A DNA stretch of 64,000 nucleotides from Deltaproteobacteria bacterium (GCA_024279255.1 JAJRRT010000049.1:1-64000), one strand, 5' to 3'; positions 48,109-57,985 are shown, counted from the stretch's first letter. The notes: generated by a model from the sequence alone, not told the origin. Made by a program: numbers and translations.

Positions 48109-50882
48109 CCGACAGCCAGGGCGTCAACGCAGCGCTGACAGGCCTGCGGATGCTCTTTGTTCTCACCAACAGAGGTGACATAGTTCCAGCACCGCTCACA
48201 CTTCTCCCCATCTGCAGCATCAACACGCAGGTGTAGATCTTCGATCCCTTCGGCGGCAGTTCCCCCTTCAAGGGTCTCGCAGAGTTCAACCTGAGAGACG
48301 ATGAAATAGCTGGGCAGCAGCGGCAGATATTTCTGCAGCAACGGCAGTAGTGCTTGAGGTGCGTTGAGCATGACCTTGGCTTCGAGAGACTGACCGATCC
48401 GTTTTTCGCTGCGCGCAATTTCAAGCGACTTGGAGACGGCACCACGCACCTTTTGCAACTGCTCGTAGCGTTCTTCGAGCTCTGTGTCGCGCCAGTTGTT
48501 TTTGGCCGGGGCCTTGGCAAGATGGACGCTCTCCTCACGCTGACCCGGCAACTCCGTCCAGATTTCGTCGGCGGTAAAGGTCAGAATTGGCGCCAGCATG
48601 CGCGTGATGGCATCAAGGATCAGGTAGATGGCGCTGCGGGCACTGCGGTACTCGATACTGCTCTTCGGGCTGGTGTAGATCCGATCTTTCAAGATATCGA
48701 GATAGAACGCGGAGAGGTCGAGGGCGCAGAAGTTGTGAACTGCATGGTAAATGACATGAAATTCGTAGTCATTGTAGGCTTTTTCGACCCGTTCGTTGAG
48801 GCCGGTCAGGCGCGAGAGTGCCCAGCGATCCAGTTCGAACATCTCTGTGGTTGCAACCAGATCGGTGTCAGGATTGAAACCATCGAGGTTGCCAAGGATA
48901 TAGCGTGCGGTGTTGCGGATCCGCCGGTAGGCATCAGACAGGCGTTGCAGGGTCTCCTGGCCGATGCGGATATCGTCACGGTAGTCGGTCGCCGCAACCC
49001 AGAGACGCAGGATCTCAGCACCGTACTTGTTGATGATCTGTTCGGGAGCGATGACGTTGCCGACAGATTTTGACATCGGCCGGCCGTTGGCATCGAGTAC
49101 AAAACCGTGGGTCAGTACCGAATGATATGGAGCGCGGTCGCGGGTACCGACCGATTCGAGCAGGCTCGAATGGAACCAGCCGCGATGCTGATCCGAACCT
49201 TCGAGATAGAGGTCGGCCGGGCTCTGTAGATTTTCACGATGCTCAAGCACTGCGGCGTGCGAGACGCCTGAATCGAACCAGACGTCGAGAATGTCAGTCT
49301 CTTTGGTAAAGACGCTATGGCCACAATCAGGGCATTTGGTCCCTGCCGGCAGGAGTTCGGAAGCGTCTTTTTCAAACCAGATGTCACTGCCGGTCGCTTC
49401 GAATTGATCGGCGATGTGGTGCATGATTTTTCCGTTGAGCAGGGCTTCGCCACACTTTTCACAGTAGCAGATGGTGATCGGAACGCCCCAGCTGCGTTGG
49501 CGACTGATACACCAGTCGGGTCTGGCGACCACCATGTTGAAGATGCGGTCGTGGCCCCAGGCTGGAATCCATTCGACGCGATCGATCTCTGCCAGGGCTT
49601 TGGTGCGCAGCTCCTGTTGTTCCATCGAGATAAACCACTGCTCGGTCGCCCGAAAAATAATCGGTTTCTTGCAGCGCCAGCAATGTGGGTAACTGTGATT
49701 TATTTCACTCAGGTGGAGCAGGGCTCCAACCTCGGTCAACTTGTCGTTGACGGCCTGGTTAGCATCCTTCAGCTTCATCCCACCGAAAAACTCAACGTCT
49801 TCACGGTAGCGGCCATAGTCATCGACCGGGTTGTAGACTTCAAGGCCGTAGCGCAGGCCGATAACGTAGTCATCCTGACCATGGCCTGGAGCGGTGTGGA
49901 CACAGCCGGTTCCGGCCTCCAGGGTCACGTGATCACCGAGCATCAGCAATGCTGGACGGTCATAGAAAGGGTGGCGGCAGCTGCGCTTGTCGAAAATTTC
50001 GCTGCTGAAGGTTGCGGCGATTTTTGTATTTTCAAGACCGAGGGTGGCTATGACCGATTGATGAAGGCCTTCGGCGAACACAAGATATTCACTGCCGGTA
50101 TCGACCGCAACATAATCGAGTTCCGGATTCAGGCTGATTCCGAGGTTCGCTGGAATCGTCCAGGGGGTTGTGGTCCAGATGACAAAGGAGAGTGGCTTGT
50201 CGCCCAGCGCCGCGATCTCAAATGGCATTTCGTCGGTGTAGGGGAACTTGACGAAGATCGAGGGCGAGGTGTGATCGGCATGCTCGACTTCGGCTTCAGC
50301 CAGGGCCGTGACGCAAGATGAACACCAATGAATCGGTTTTTTCCCTTTGAACAGTGAGCCGCGTTCGACGAGGCTTGCCAGTTCGCGTGCGGTGGCGGCC
50401 TCGTAGTGAGGGTCCATCGTCAGATATGGCTTATCCCAGTCGCCGAAGATGCCGAGGCGCTTGAATTCATCCGCCTGGATACCGACCCATTCGCTGGCGT
50501 AGTCGCGGCAGAGACGGCGGAAGTCGGCCTTGCTCATCTCGCGTTTTTTCTTGCCGAGTTTTTTATCGACCATCAGTTCGATCGGTAGACCGTGGCAATC
50601 CCACCCGGGTACATAGGGCGCATAGTACCCCTGCATCCGCTTGCTCTTGATGATGATATCTTTAAGGGTTTTGTTCAGCGCATGGCCAATGTGGATGTGG
50701 CCGTTGGCGTAGGGAGGGCCATCATGCAGAATGAACGGTTTTTGACCGGCATTTGCCGCATCGATTCGTTCGTTCAGGCCTGCCTGTTGCCATTTTTGAA
50801 GCATTTCAGGTTCCCGTTTGGGCAAATTGCCACGCATGGGAAATTCGGTATTCGGAAGATTGAGAGTCTCTTTGTAGTTCAT
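48105..50882 (-). CDS. ileS: Isoleucyl-tRNA synthetase
   Basis: The 925-residue class I synthetase has HIGH (NGHIHIGHALN, about residue 65), the editing domain and KMSKS-type GRPMSKSVGN, and a C-terminal zinc motif CERCWNYVTS with CQRCVDAL. I place the start at 50882 (MNYKETLNLP), which matches the family N terminus; the frame is open 126 bases further. No T-box leader was recognised upstream. Confidence 0.96.
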   Translation of the reverse strand: MNYKETLNLPNTEFPMRGNLPKREPEMLQKWQQAGLNERIDAANAGQKPFILHDGPPYANGHIHIGHALNKTLKDIIIKSKRMQGYYAPYVPGWDCHGLPIELMVDKKLGKKKREMSKADFRRLCRDYASEWVGIQADEFKRLGIFGDWDKPYLTMDPHYEAATARELASLVERGSLFKGKKPIHWCSSCVTALAEAEVEHADHTSPSIFVKFPYTDEMPFEIAALGDKPLSFVIWTTTPWTIPANLGISLNPELDYVAVDTGSEYLVFAEGLHQSVIATLGLENTKIAATFSSEIFDKRSCRHPFYDRPALLMLGDHVTLEAGTGCVHTAPGHGQDDYVIGLRYGLEVYNPVDDYGRYREDVEFFGGMKLKDANQAVNDKLTEVGALLHLSEINHSYPHCWRCKKPIIFRATEQWFISMEQQELRTKALAEIDRVEWIPAWGHDRIFNMVVARPDWCISRQRSWGVPITICYCEKCGEALLNGKIMHHIADQFEATGSDIWFEKDASELLPAGTKCPDCGHSVFTKETDILDVWFDSGVSHAAVLEHRENLQSPADLYLEGSDQHRGWFHSSLLESVGTRDRAPYHSVLTHGFVLDANGRPMSKSVGNVIAPEQIINKYGAEILRLWVAATDYRDDIRIGQETLQRLSDAYRRIRNTARYILGNLDGFNPDTDLVATTEMFELDRWALSRLTGLNERVEKAYNDYEFHVIYHAVHNFCALDLSAFYLDILKDRIYTSPKSSIEYRSARSAIYLILDAITRMLAPILTFTADEIWTELPGQREESVHLAKAPAKNNWRDTELEERYEQLQKVRGAVSKSLEIARSEKRIGQSLEAKVMLNAPQALLPLLQKYLPLLPSYFIVSQVELCETLEGGTAAEGIEDLHLRVDAADGEKCERCWNYVTSVGENKEHPQACQRCVDALAVG

Positions 50883-51017
50883 TGCCGCCAGCTTTACGAA
50901 AGGGGTTGAAACTGCTGCAGAATATCCGGGCAGACTAGCAAAATAGGGGCGCGTGGGGCAAGGGAAAATCGGCTTGATATGCAGGGGGCAGCAGGATAAC
51001 AGAAACATTTCCGGCGG

Positions 51018-51050
51018 GAGTGGCGAACAGGCACAGCCTGTTCACCACTC
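51018..51050. other. Strong hairpin upstream of ileS
   Basis: GAGTGG-C-GAACAGGC-aca-GCCTGTTC-A-CCACTC forms a 14-bp stem with one C/A mismatch and a 3-base loop. No T run follows. It lies between ileS and the ribbon-helix-helix gene and may stabilise or terminate either transcript. Confidence 0.6.
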
Positions 51051-51106
51051 GTTCGCTCAAAAATGGTGATAATCCAGGGATTGGATTGGAACTCTGGCCG
51101 GGCTTT

Positions 51107-51274
51107 TTAAATACTCAGATGGGTATTACCCTGAAGTAATATCAGGCTTTTGCGTAGCAGTTCAGAGATGCTCGACCCCTGTTCGCGTGCCAGAATCTGT
51201 AGTTGGTCCATCTCTGAATCATTAACGCGGCAGGAAACAATATATTTTTTGGCATTAGCGGATTTTCTTCCCAT
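51107..51274 (-). CDS. Ribbon-helix-helix (CopG-like) protein
   Basis: The 55-residue protein (KKYIVSCRVNDSEMDQLQIL, then GSSISELLRKSLILL) matches the Arc/CopG ribbon-helix-helix pattern. ATG 51274 has AAGGAG upstream. No toxin gene is adjacent, so it is either an orphan regulator or antitoxin remnant. Confidence 0.7.
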   Translation of the reverse strand: MGRKSANAKKYIVSCRVNDSEMDQLQILAREQGSSISELLRKSLILLQGNTHLSI

Positions 51275-51510
51275 GGTGAACTCCTTCTTGGATGCAGATT
51301 CCTGAATACTGGATAAGGCGCGCAATTTCTGCGGCACTTCTGTGTATACAGTTGTGCAAGGGAGTTGCCAAGGGAGACCAAGGCTTCACATTAGACGATT
51401 AAACCTAATGAAAACAGTATGTTGGTGGTACTTTATGGTGTCTGAGCTTGACTATCGCGCCATTTACGAGAGACAGAAGTACACATTATCCCGTATACGC
51501 AGACAGAATG

Positions 51511-51846
51511 TTACATTTCGCCTGTGGGATCGGTCGTGGACTCACTCGCTGCGGCCGCTTTTTTTTCACGGCGCTCACGTGCGATCAGGCGGAGATTTCG
51601 GATGTAAATAATGAAGCCGGTCGATTGCCCAATCATAAAGACCGGGTCACGACGGATAATGGCATAGATGAGAAGTAGTGAGCTGCCACCTAGACTAAAA
51701 TACCAGAATGCTGTTGGGATCAGGCTGCGTTTGTGTTTTTCAGAGTAGAGCCACTGAACAAAAAAGCGCATGAAGAACATCGACTGTCCGGTGAAGCCGA
51801 GGATCAGGATCATAATTTCACTGGTTGTCAGGTCAGCTCCGAACAT
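51511..51846 (-). CDS. Lipid-A-disaccharide synthase N-terminal-like (LAB_N) membrane protein
   Basis: The 111-residue protein has three hydrophobic segments and FTGQSMFFMRFFVQWLYSEK, the LAB_N signature. Such proteins occur beside GT2/GT39 enzymes in lipid A and glycan modification clusters. It overlaps the GT2 gene by 14 bases. Confidence 0.85.
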   Translation of the reverse strand: MFGADLTTSEIMILILGFTGQSMFFMRFFVQWLYSEKHKRSLIPTAFWYFSLGGSSLLLIYAIIRRDPVFMIGQSTGFIIYIRNLRLIARERREKKAAAASESTTDPTGEM

Positions 51847-52555
51847 TTGTCTCTCCGATATCGATACGCAGGTTGCGAATCATCATCCAGCGTATGGCGA
51901 TCAGGTCGTAAGCACCTTCAATGCCGCGCCGCAGGTTGGTATATTTTGATTCGCCGTGCAAGCGAGGGCGATGGTTAACCTTGACCTCTTGTATGCGCGC
52001 CCCTTCGAGGCGCATCAGGGTCGGCAGGAAGCGGTGCAGACCTTTGTAGATGCGGACTTTTTTTAACATCTCGGCGTTCATGATCTTCAGCGAACAGCCG
52101 GTGTCGTGGATATTGTCAGCGGTAACCCAGTTGCGGATCCGATTACCGAGTTTGCTGGCGAGCTTCTTTGATAGGGTATCTTGGCGGTTGTAGCGCCAAC
52201 CGGTGACCATTTGAAATTCCTCGCCATAATGCTTGATCATCTCACGCAGATCGGCTGGGTCATTTTGCAAATCAGCATCGAGAGTAATGATGACATCGCC
52301 ACTGGCATGCTGAAATCCAGACCACATCGCTGCGGATTGACCGCAGTTGCGGGCAAAGGAGATATACCGAAAGCGTTCGTCCTCTTCGGACAGCTGTTTG
52401 ATCATCTCAAGGCTGGTGTCGCTACTGCAGTCATCGATCAGCAGGAATTCGCAAGGCGCTCCCAGATCGGGCGCCACGGCCTGCAGTTCTTCAGCGAGTG
52501 GGCGCAAGTTTTCTTCTTCGTTGTAGATCGGTATGACGAAACTGATCTTTTCCAT
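51833..52555 (-). CDS. Family 2 glycosyltransferase, polyprenyl-phosphate sugar synthase type
   Basis: The 240-residue enzyme resembles DPM1/ArnC-like transferases: VIPIYNEEENLRPL, ITLDADLQNDPADL (DxD-type region), TGWRYNRQDTLSKK. It lacks C-terminal membrane spans. It probably makes polyprenyl-phosphate sugar used by the GT39 enzymes encoded nearby. Confidence 0.88.
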   Translation of the reverse strand: MEKISFVIPIYNEEENLRPLAEELQAVAPDLGAPCEFLLIDDCSSDTSLEMIKQLSEEDERFRYISFARNCGQSAAMWSGFQHASGDVIITLDADLQNDPADLREMIKHYGEEFQMVTGWRYNRQDTLSKKLASKLGNRIRNWVTADNIHDTGCSLKIMNAEMLKKVRIYKGLHRFLPTLMRLEGARIQEVKVNHRPRLHGESKYTNLRRGIEGAYDLIAIRWMMIRNLRIDIGETNVRS

Positions 52556-52751
52556 CTGAGGTCGACCCTTTCAGTGGGGGGTTGTCTACTTCTGTCTGAA
52601 GCAGACAACAACAAAAAACGAATCAGGATAACATGCCTTAATTTCTTATGTCTGCAAAAAAAAGCGTCTGGCCGTCTCAGACTTGACATGACTTTAGCGA
52701 GTCTCTAGTCTGCGCGAGTAGTCCCATCTATAAAGGGGCTGGAGGTATTTT

Positions 52752-54410
52752 ATGCAGGCTGTACTGGGCGTTATTGAAAATCTGGAAAAAGGGAAACGTG
52801 CCTACCTTTTTTTGCTGTTATTTGGGCTGCTTTTTTTTCTGCCAGGCCTGAGTAGTCTGCCATCGACAGATCGTGATGAGTCGCGTTTTGCCCAGGCGAG
52901 CAAGCAAATGCTCGAAACTGGCAACTATGTTGATATTCGCTTTCAGGAGGTCCCGCGCTATAAGAAGCCGATCGGCATCTACTGGTTGCAGGCTGCAGCG
53001 GTAAAGGTTGCCGGACAGCCGCTGGATGTTATCTGGCCGTACAGGGTTCCGTCCAGCCTGGGAGCCTTGGCGACAGTGCTTCTGACCTGCTTTTTCGGGC
53101 GGCGATTTTTCAACCGGCGCGTCGGGTTGCTGGCCGGGGTGCTGGTGGCGAGTTGTTTGTTGCTTGGAGTTGAGGCGCGCCTGGCCAAAACCGACGCCGC
53201 ATTATTGGCAACAATTACTGCGATGCAGGGCTTGCTCGGCCTGCTCTATCTTGAACGTCATGAGCGTCTCAAAGGCCGTTGGCCGCTAGTGCTGCTTTTT
53301 TGGCTGGCCTGCGGAGCGGGTGTCCTCATCAAGGGGCCTCTTCCGCCAGTTATTGCTCTGGCAACGATTCTAACTCTAGCATTGGTTGATCGTCAGTTGC
53401 GCTTGCTCAGAGCGATTCGTCCGCTTGTCGGTCTGTTGATTCTGGCCGCTATGGTCTTGCCTTGGTTTATTGCCATCCAGAATGCGACTGGTGGTGAATT
53501 TATGCAGAAAGCCCTTTACGAAGATTTTCTGCCTAAATTACTTGCTGGCCAGGAATCACACGGTGCGCCTCCGGGGTACTATCTGCTGCTATTCCCGCTC
53601 CTTTTTTGGCCAGGATCGCTCCTGGCGATGCGCTATCTCCCACAACTTTGGCAGCGGCGCAGTGAAGATATCGTACGTTTTCTTTTTGCCTGGTTGATCC
53701 CTGCATGGATTATTTTTGAGCTGGTCCCGACCAAACTGCCACATTATGTGATGCCGTTCTTTCCGGCGATTGCATTGCTGACCGCAGTGGGCTTGAGTCA
53801 ACCTGCAGCGTTTGAACAGACGACCAGTAAGGTTCGGCGACTGCTGAGTGTGCCGGTTGTTTTGGTGTGGTTTGTCACCGCTCTGATTCTGGCGCTTGCT
53901 TTGCCGTTGTTGCCGGTCTGGTTTCATCAGTTTAAACCTTGGCACATTCTGCCTCTTGCCGGGGGGCTTTTAGTCTTGCGCGGTGCATGGAAGCTGCAGC
54001 ATGACATGCCGCCCTTATCAGTATTGCCCCTGTTTATGCTGGGTGCTCTCCTGATTTTCCCGATGACCTTCACCGATATCTTGCCGCGACTTGAAATCGC
54101 TTGGACAAGTCGTGAGGTCGCTGGGGTTCTGCGAAATCAGCCACCTGGTGAGTTGATTTCGGTGGGCTTTAACGAGCCGAGCCTCCCTTTTTTGATCGGC
54201 ACCAAGACGCGTTTGACCGGCGCCGAGAGTGTGGTGCCCTTACTCTCCGGTGATGAGTTCCGCTATCTGTTACTTGAGAGTCGCCAGAAGTTGAAGCTGC
54301 AAGAGGCCGCCCCCGGCCAACTTGAGCGGTTACATTTATTGAAGGCTTTCGACAGTTATAATTATTCCAAAGGCAAGAAGATGAGGCTCGAGCTTTATGC
54401 AAAACCCTGA
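52752..54410 (+). CDS. GT39 (ArnT-like) glycosyltransferase
   Basis: The 552-residue multi-span membrane protein has the N-terminal catalytic Asp-Glu loop STDRDESRFAQASKQML, typical of ArnT/PMT enzymes, and about 11 hydrophobic segments. It would transfer a sugar from a polyprenyl-phosphate donor to lipid A or another envelope acceptor. GGAGG lies upstream of the ATG. It overlaps the following PAP2 gene by 14 bases. Confidence 0.88.
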   Translation: MQAVLGVIENLEKGKRAYLFLLLFGLLFFLPGLSSLPSTDRDESRFAQASKQMLETGNYVDIRFQEVPRYKKPIGIYWLQAAAVKVAGQPLDVIWPYRVPSSLGALATVLLTCFFGRRFFNRRVGLLAGVLVASCLLLGVEARLAKTDAALLATITAMQGLLGLLYLERHERLKGRWPLVLLFWLACGAGVLIKGPLPPVIALATILTLALVDRQLRLLRAIRPLVGLLILAAMVLPWFIAIQNATGGEFMQKALYEDFLPKLLAGQESHGAPPGYYLLLFPLLFWPGSLLAMRYLPQLWQRRSEDIVRFLFAWLIPAWIIFELVPTKLPHYVMPFFPAIALLTAVGLSQPAAFEQTTSKVRRLLSVPVVLVWFVTALILALALPLLPVWFHQFKPWHILPLAGGLLVLRGAWKLQHDMPPLSVLPLFMLGALLIFPMTFTDILPRLEIAWTSREVAGVLRNQPPGELISVGFNEPSLPFLIGTKTRLTGAESVVPLLSGDEFRYLLLESRQKLKLQEAAPGQLERLHLLKAFDSYNYSKGKKMRLELYAKP

Positions 54411-55083
54411 ATCGCGCAGAGGGTTACAGTTTACATGCGGCGCGATCCTGGTTCTGCTGCTTTGTGGTTTCTCTTATGTGTATTTTGATCGTCTGGCGAT
54501 CAACTATTTTCTGGCCGCAGATCCCCATGTCGTCAATTTTTTTCGTTATGTCACTGAGTTGGGAGATGCCCTTTATCCCTTGCTGGTTGGGGGGTTGCTC
54601 TATATATTCTGCCGCCTGCGTCAACGTAAAACCTTAAGCGGAGCAACAGCACAGGTTCTTGAGCGCTGGAAGCAACGTGGGCTCTTTCTCTTTTTTGCGG
54701 TGGCTAGTTCCGGACTGCTGGTTGACCTACTGAAGTTTCTTTTTGGACGGGCCCGTCCTGCTAAGTTGTTGACCGAAAATCTCTATGGCTTCTCTCTGTT
54801 TGAACTTTCTTCAAAGATGCACTCTTTCCCGTCGGGACATAGCAACACCGCGGTCGCAACAGCGCTGGCCCTTTGGTATCTCTGGCCCAAGAGCTGGCCA
54901 ATTGGATTGCTGTTGGCTGGTGGAGTGACGTTGAGCAGGGTTGTTCTGCTTAAGCATTATCCTTCTGATACTCTGGCCGGGGCCTATGTCGCAGTGGTTA
55001 CAACCTTCTATCTCTACCAATCCTTTTGTCGCCGTTCTTCGGCAGCGTTCAATGGAGGCAAAAATGAAACTGAATCGGCGTGA
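54397..55083 (+). CDS. PAP2-family lipid phosphatase
   Basis: The 228-residue membrane protein has the three PAP2 motifs: KFLFGRARP, FPSGHSNT and the SRVVLLKHYPSDTLAG motif. It may remove phosphate from lipid A or from a polyprenyl carrier. It is the middle gene of three overlapping ones. Confidence 0.88.
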   Translation: MQNPESRRGLQFTCGAILVLLLCGFSYVYFDRLAINYFLAADPHVVNFFRYVTELGDALYPLLVGGLLYIFCRLRQRKTLSGATAQVLERWKQRGLFLFFAVASSGLLVDLLKFLFGRARPAKLLTENLYGFSLFELSSKMHSFPSGHSNTAVATALALWYLWPKSWPIGLLLAGGVTLSRVVLLKHYPSDTLAGAYVAVVTTFYLYQSFCRRSSAAFNGGKNETESA

Positions 55084-55750
55084 TTTACTGGCTGATTTCA
55101 TGCTGCCTCTGGCATTAATATTGTCGGTTTCGTTTGCAATCGGCCTGGCAGACCTCGACCGCGGACTGGCCCATCATTTTTATCAGCCTTCCGCAGGTTG
55201 GATCTTCGGGCAGGATTGGCTCTGGGCGCAGCTTTATCGATATGGCATGGTTCCGGGGGTCGCCATGGCGGTGGGTGGCTTGCTTGTGTTGGTTTCTGGG
55301 ATTTTTGTCAATCGTTTACGTCAGCACTGGCGGCCGGCAGCTTTTGTGCTTCTTTTACTTCTTCTCGGTCCCGGTTTGCTGGTCAATACGCTCGGCAAGG
55401 ATATGTGGGGGCGACCAAGGCCGATTGATACTGTCGATTTTGGCGGCACCAGCCCTTACCATCAATTTTATCAACCCGCTGGCCCCGGGCAAGGAAAATC
55501 ATTCCCCTCAGGCCATGCTTCGATCGGTTTTTATACCCTGGCACCTTTTTTTCTGTTGCGCCGTCGGCACCGCAAGGCGGCAATGGTCGCATTGACGCTC
55601 GGTACCGGTTACGGGGTCTTGATGAGTATCGGACGCATCCTGCAGGGGGGGCACTATCTCACCGATGTTTTGTGGAGCGGTTATCTGATCTATTCATGTG
55701 GCATGGTGCTTTATTATCTCTTGCTTCGTTCTGATCGACCTCAGGACTGA
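55064..55750 (+). CDS. Second PAP2-family lipid phosphatase
   Basis: The 228-residue protein from ATG 55064 (GGAGG upstream) has KDMWGRPRP, FPSGHASIGF and SIGRILQGGHYLTDVL. It overlaps the previous gene by 20 bases. It differs clearly in sequence from its neighbour, so it is not a recent duplicate. It may act on another lipid phosphate in the same pathway. Confidence 0.88.
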   Translation: MKLNRRDLLADFMLPLALILSVSFAIGLADLDRGLAHHFYQPSAGWIFGQDWLWAQLYRYGMVPGVAMAVGGLLVLVSGIFVNRLRQHWRPAAFVLLLLLLGPGLLVNTLGKDMWGRPRPIDTVDFGGTSPYHQFYQPAGPGQGKSFPSGHASIGFYTLAPFFLLRRRHRKAAMVALTLGTGYGVLMSIGRILQGGHYLTDVLWSGYLIYSCGMVLYYLLLRSDRPQD

Positions 55751-55758
55751 ATGTTAGA

Positions 55759-57276
55759 TTACGGCTTTTGCGGCCAGCCCAGTAAATTCTTTCCCCAGTA
55801 GTAATCGAGCCTTCTGCGCAGATTCACTTCAGCGTTTACCTCTGTCGTCTCTAGCGGCACCAGTTTGTCAAAATACTTTGCCAGTGCTGCTGGCAGCGGC
55901 TTTCCTGCATCTGTGACAATCAGTGCGTCCCAGCCGAGCTTGTCAATCGGAGGTGACCAGACTTCATATTGCGAAGCGACCGACGGTGGGTCGCCGGCCC
56001 AGCGATATGTACGTGGATTGCCTGGGACGTAGAAGGCTGATTCGGCTGCATGTTTACGTCCAGTACCGAGAATAAAGGTTTGGGTGTGGCGCGGCAGCTC
56101 AGCAAGAATTTTGCCGGTTTTCTGTCCGGCGGTTTGCCAGCCGCGAATGCGCCAGGTTGGATCTTTGCGCCCGAGGTCTAAAACCGTTTGGCTGATAAAG
56201 GGCAGACAGTAGCAGATGAGCAGGAGGAGCAACCCGAATTTCCAGGCAGGGCCAAACAGTCGACGCAGGCGATCTAGCAGCCCCGCGGAGATGGCATTGC
56301 GGCCCCAGGCGGCGAGAAGGATCATTCCGGCGGGGTAGAAAACCGCTGGCCAGTTCGGGTTGATACTCTTCTTGAAGCTCATCAGGAAAAAGCCGATCAG
56401 TCCGAGCAGGCTGAAGCAGAGCAGGTAGCGCACCTGCCGCGGTTGTTGCCGCAGCTGGAACAGCAGGCCAAATAAGAGGCTGATCAGCAGCAGCCAGCTT
56501 AAGGGGGAGAGGAGTCCGAGTTGCGAGCCGACAAATTCCCCGAAGGTTGAAAGGCGCGTCAGCAGATCTGGATTACTGCCATCGATATTGTGGGCGGTGT
56601 GACGCAGGGTAATCCAGTCATTTTGAGAGTTCCACCAGAGTGGTGGCAGCAGAAATAGCATGCCGCCGACCGTAACCATCCAAGGCCAGGGCCGTTTGAG
56701 TTGTGCGCGATCCTGGGGACTGACGATCAGAAAAATCAGCATCAATAGCGGGAAGACCAGCATCATCTGTTTGCTGAGGGTGCCGAGGCCGATGAATAGC
56801 GTGGTGGCCAGCTTCCAACCCAGTAGATCATCTTCCAGACTGTGCCAGAGGGTCCAGAGAGCCAGACACCAGCAACAGATCATCAGCACATCGGTCGCCA
56901 TGATCAGGCCTAATGCTGCAGCTGCCGGGGTCGCGAGCCAGACAACCAGGGCCCAGAACCCGACCTCAGAGGAGAAGAGTCGTCTGGCGGCCAGAAACAG
57001 TCCCCAGAGTCCGGCGGCCCCGAGGATGACTGCAGGAAGTCGTACCGCAATCGCTGAAATGCCGAAGGTTCCGGTTGTCAGGGCATTGATCCAGGCGATC
57101 ATCGGAGGTTTGCTGAAATAACCGAAAGCCAGTTGTCGTGACCAGTCCCAGTAGTAGGCTTCATCCGGGCCGAGATCGAGGGGCACAATAAACAGATAGA
57201 GCAGGCGCCAGAGACTGATGGTTACAAGTAGAATCAGGGCGCGGCGGCTCCAGAGATCGGTTTGGATTTCGGTCAT
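55759..57276 (-). CDS. GT39 family glycosyltransferase, second
   Basis: The 505-residue multi-span protein has DLGPDEAYYWDWSRQLAFGY (catalytic Asp-Glu loop) and GYFSKPPMIAW. It is on the opposite strand, convergent with the PAP2 genes with only 8 bases between stops. It is likely part of the same envelope-modification system. Confidence 0.88.
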   Translation of the reverse strand: MTEIQTDLWSRRALILLVTISLWRLLYLFIVPLDLGPDEAYYWDWSRQLAFGYFSKPPMIAWINALTTGTFGISAIAVRLPAVILGAAGLWGLFLAARRLFSSEVGFWALVVWLATPAAAALGLIMATDVLMICCWCLALWTLWHSLEDDLLGWKLATTLFIGLGTLSKQMMLVFPLLMLIFLIVSPQDRAQLKRPWPWMVTVGGMLFLLPPLWWNSQNDWITLRHTAHNIDGSNPDLLTRLSTFGEFVGSQLGLLSPLSWLLLISLLFGLLFQLRQQPRQVRYLLCFSLLGLIGFFLMSFKKSINPNWPAVFYPAGMILLAAWGRNAISAGLLDRLRRLFGPAWKFGLLLLLICYCLPFISQTVLDLGRKDPTWRIRGWQTAGQKTGKILAELPRHTQTFILGTGRKHAAESAFYVPGNPRTYRWAGDPPSVASQYEVWSPPIDKLGWDALIVTDAGKPLPAALAKYFDKLVPLETTEVNAEVNLRRRLDYYWGKNLLGWPQKP

Positions 57277-57313
57277 CTTCAGGGTTCCAAAAAAGAAAAA
57301 GTGAAAGCTGGCG

Positions 57314-57985
57314 TCAGACTAGCTCAGGGCCTGCTTGTTGATCAAGCAGATAGCGGCAGTTCTCTGCGAGGGGACAGTCTAGGCAGCGTGGTTTGGTCAG
57401 GCAGTGGCATTTGGCGTGCTGCACGATCAATGCGTGGTACTCGTTAAAGAGTGGTGCCTGGTGCGGCAGGCTTTGCATGAAATAGTCGCGGATTTCAGTA
57501 TATGTTTTGCTTCCCTCTAATTGTCCAAGTCGCCCGAAGATTCGGCGCGTATAGGCATCGACCACAAAGGAGGCGATCTCTCCGGCATAAAGCAGGATGG
57601 AGTCGGCGGTCTCCGGGCCAATTCCTTTTAAGGCGAGCAGTTCGTTGCGGGCGTCAGTCAGGGATTGTTTAAGGAGTATTTCGATACTTCCATGTTGCTT
57701 GATAAGGTAGTGACAGAAGAGCTGCAGGCGCTCAGTCTTCTGGCGAAAGTAGCCAGACGGTCTGATGAATTGTTGTAGTTGTTCAGGGTCAAGGGCGGCG
57801 ATCCTTTGCAACGAAAGGGCATTTGCGGCACGCAGGTTGGCGAGCGCTTTTTCGACATTTTGCCAGTTGGTGTTCTGGGTCAGGATCGCGCCGATCGCCA
57901 CCTCAAAGGGGCTGTCGGCCGGCCACCAGTGGCGTGGTCCGTAGCGGTCGTAGAGACGTTGATAGGTCTGCATCAGTTCTGACAT
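57314..57985 (-). CDS. Endonuclease III-related HhH-GPD protein
   Basis: The 223-residue protein has the HhH motif LKGIGPETADSILLYA and catalytic Asp in FVVDAYTRRIF, plus the C-terminal Fe-S cysteines (PRCLDCPLAENC). The lyase Lys of EndoIII is replaced by Glu (GPETA), as in the COG2231-type relatives, so it is probably a monofunctional glycosylase. Start at ATG 57985. Confidence 0.88.
   Translation of the reverse strand: MSELMQTYQRLYDRYGPRHWWPADSPFEVAIGAILTQNTNWQNVEKALANLRAANALSLQRIAALDPEQLQQFIRPSGYFRQKTERLQLFCHYLIKQHGSIEILLKQSLTDARNELLALKGIGPETADSILLYAGEIASFVVDAYTRRIFGRLGQLEGSKTYTEIRDYFMQSLPHQAPLFNEYHALIVQHAKCHCLTKPRCLDCPLAENCRYLLDQQAGPELV

Noticed and set aside
49317-50321. 334-codon ORF opposite ileS
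   Set aside because: It is the complement of a highly conserved synthetase gene and lacks a ribosome site.
48105-51008. Longer ileS start at 51008
   Set aside because: The extra 42 residues do not resemble the family; MNYKETLNLP at 50882 does.
50883-51017. T-box riboswitch in front of ileS
   Set aside because: I see no T-box sequence (GGGTGGNACC-like) or paired terminator/antiterminator.
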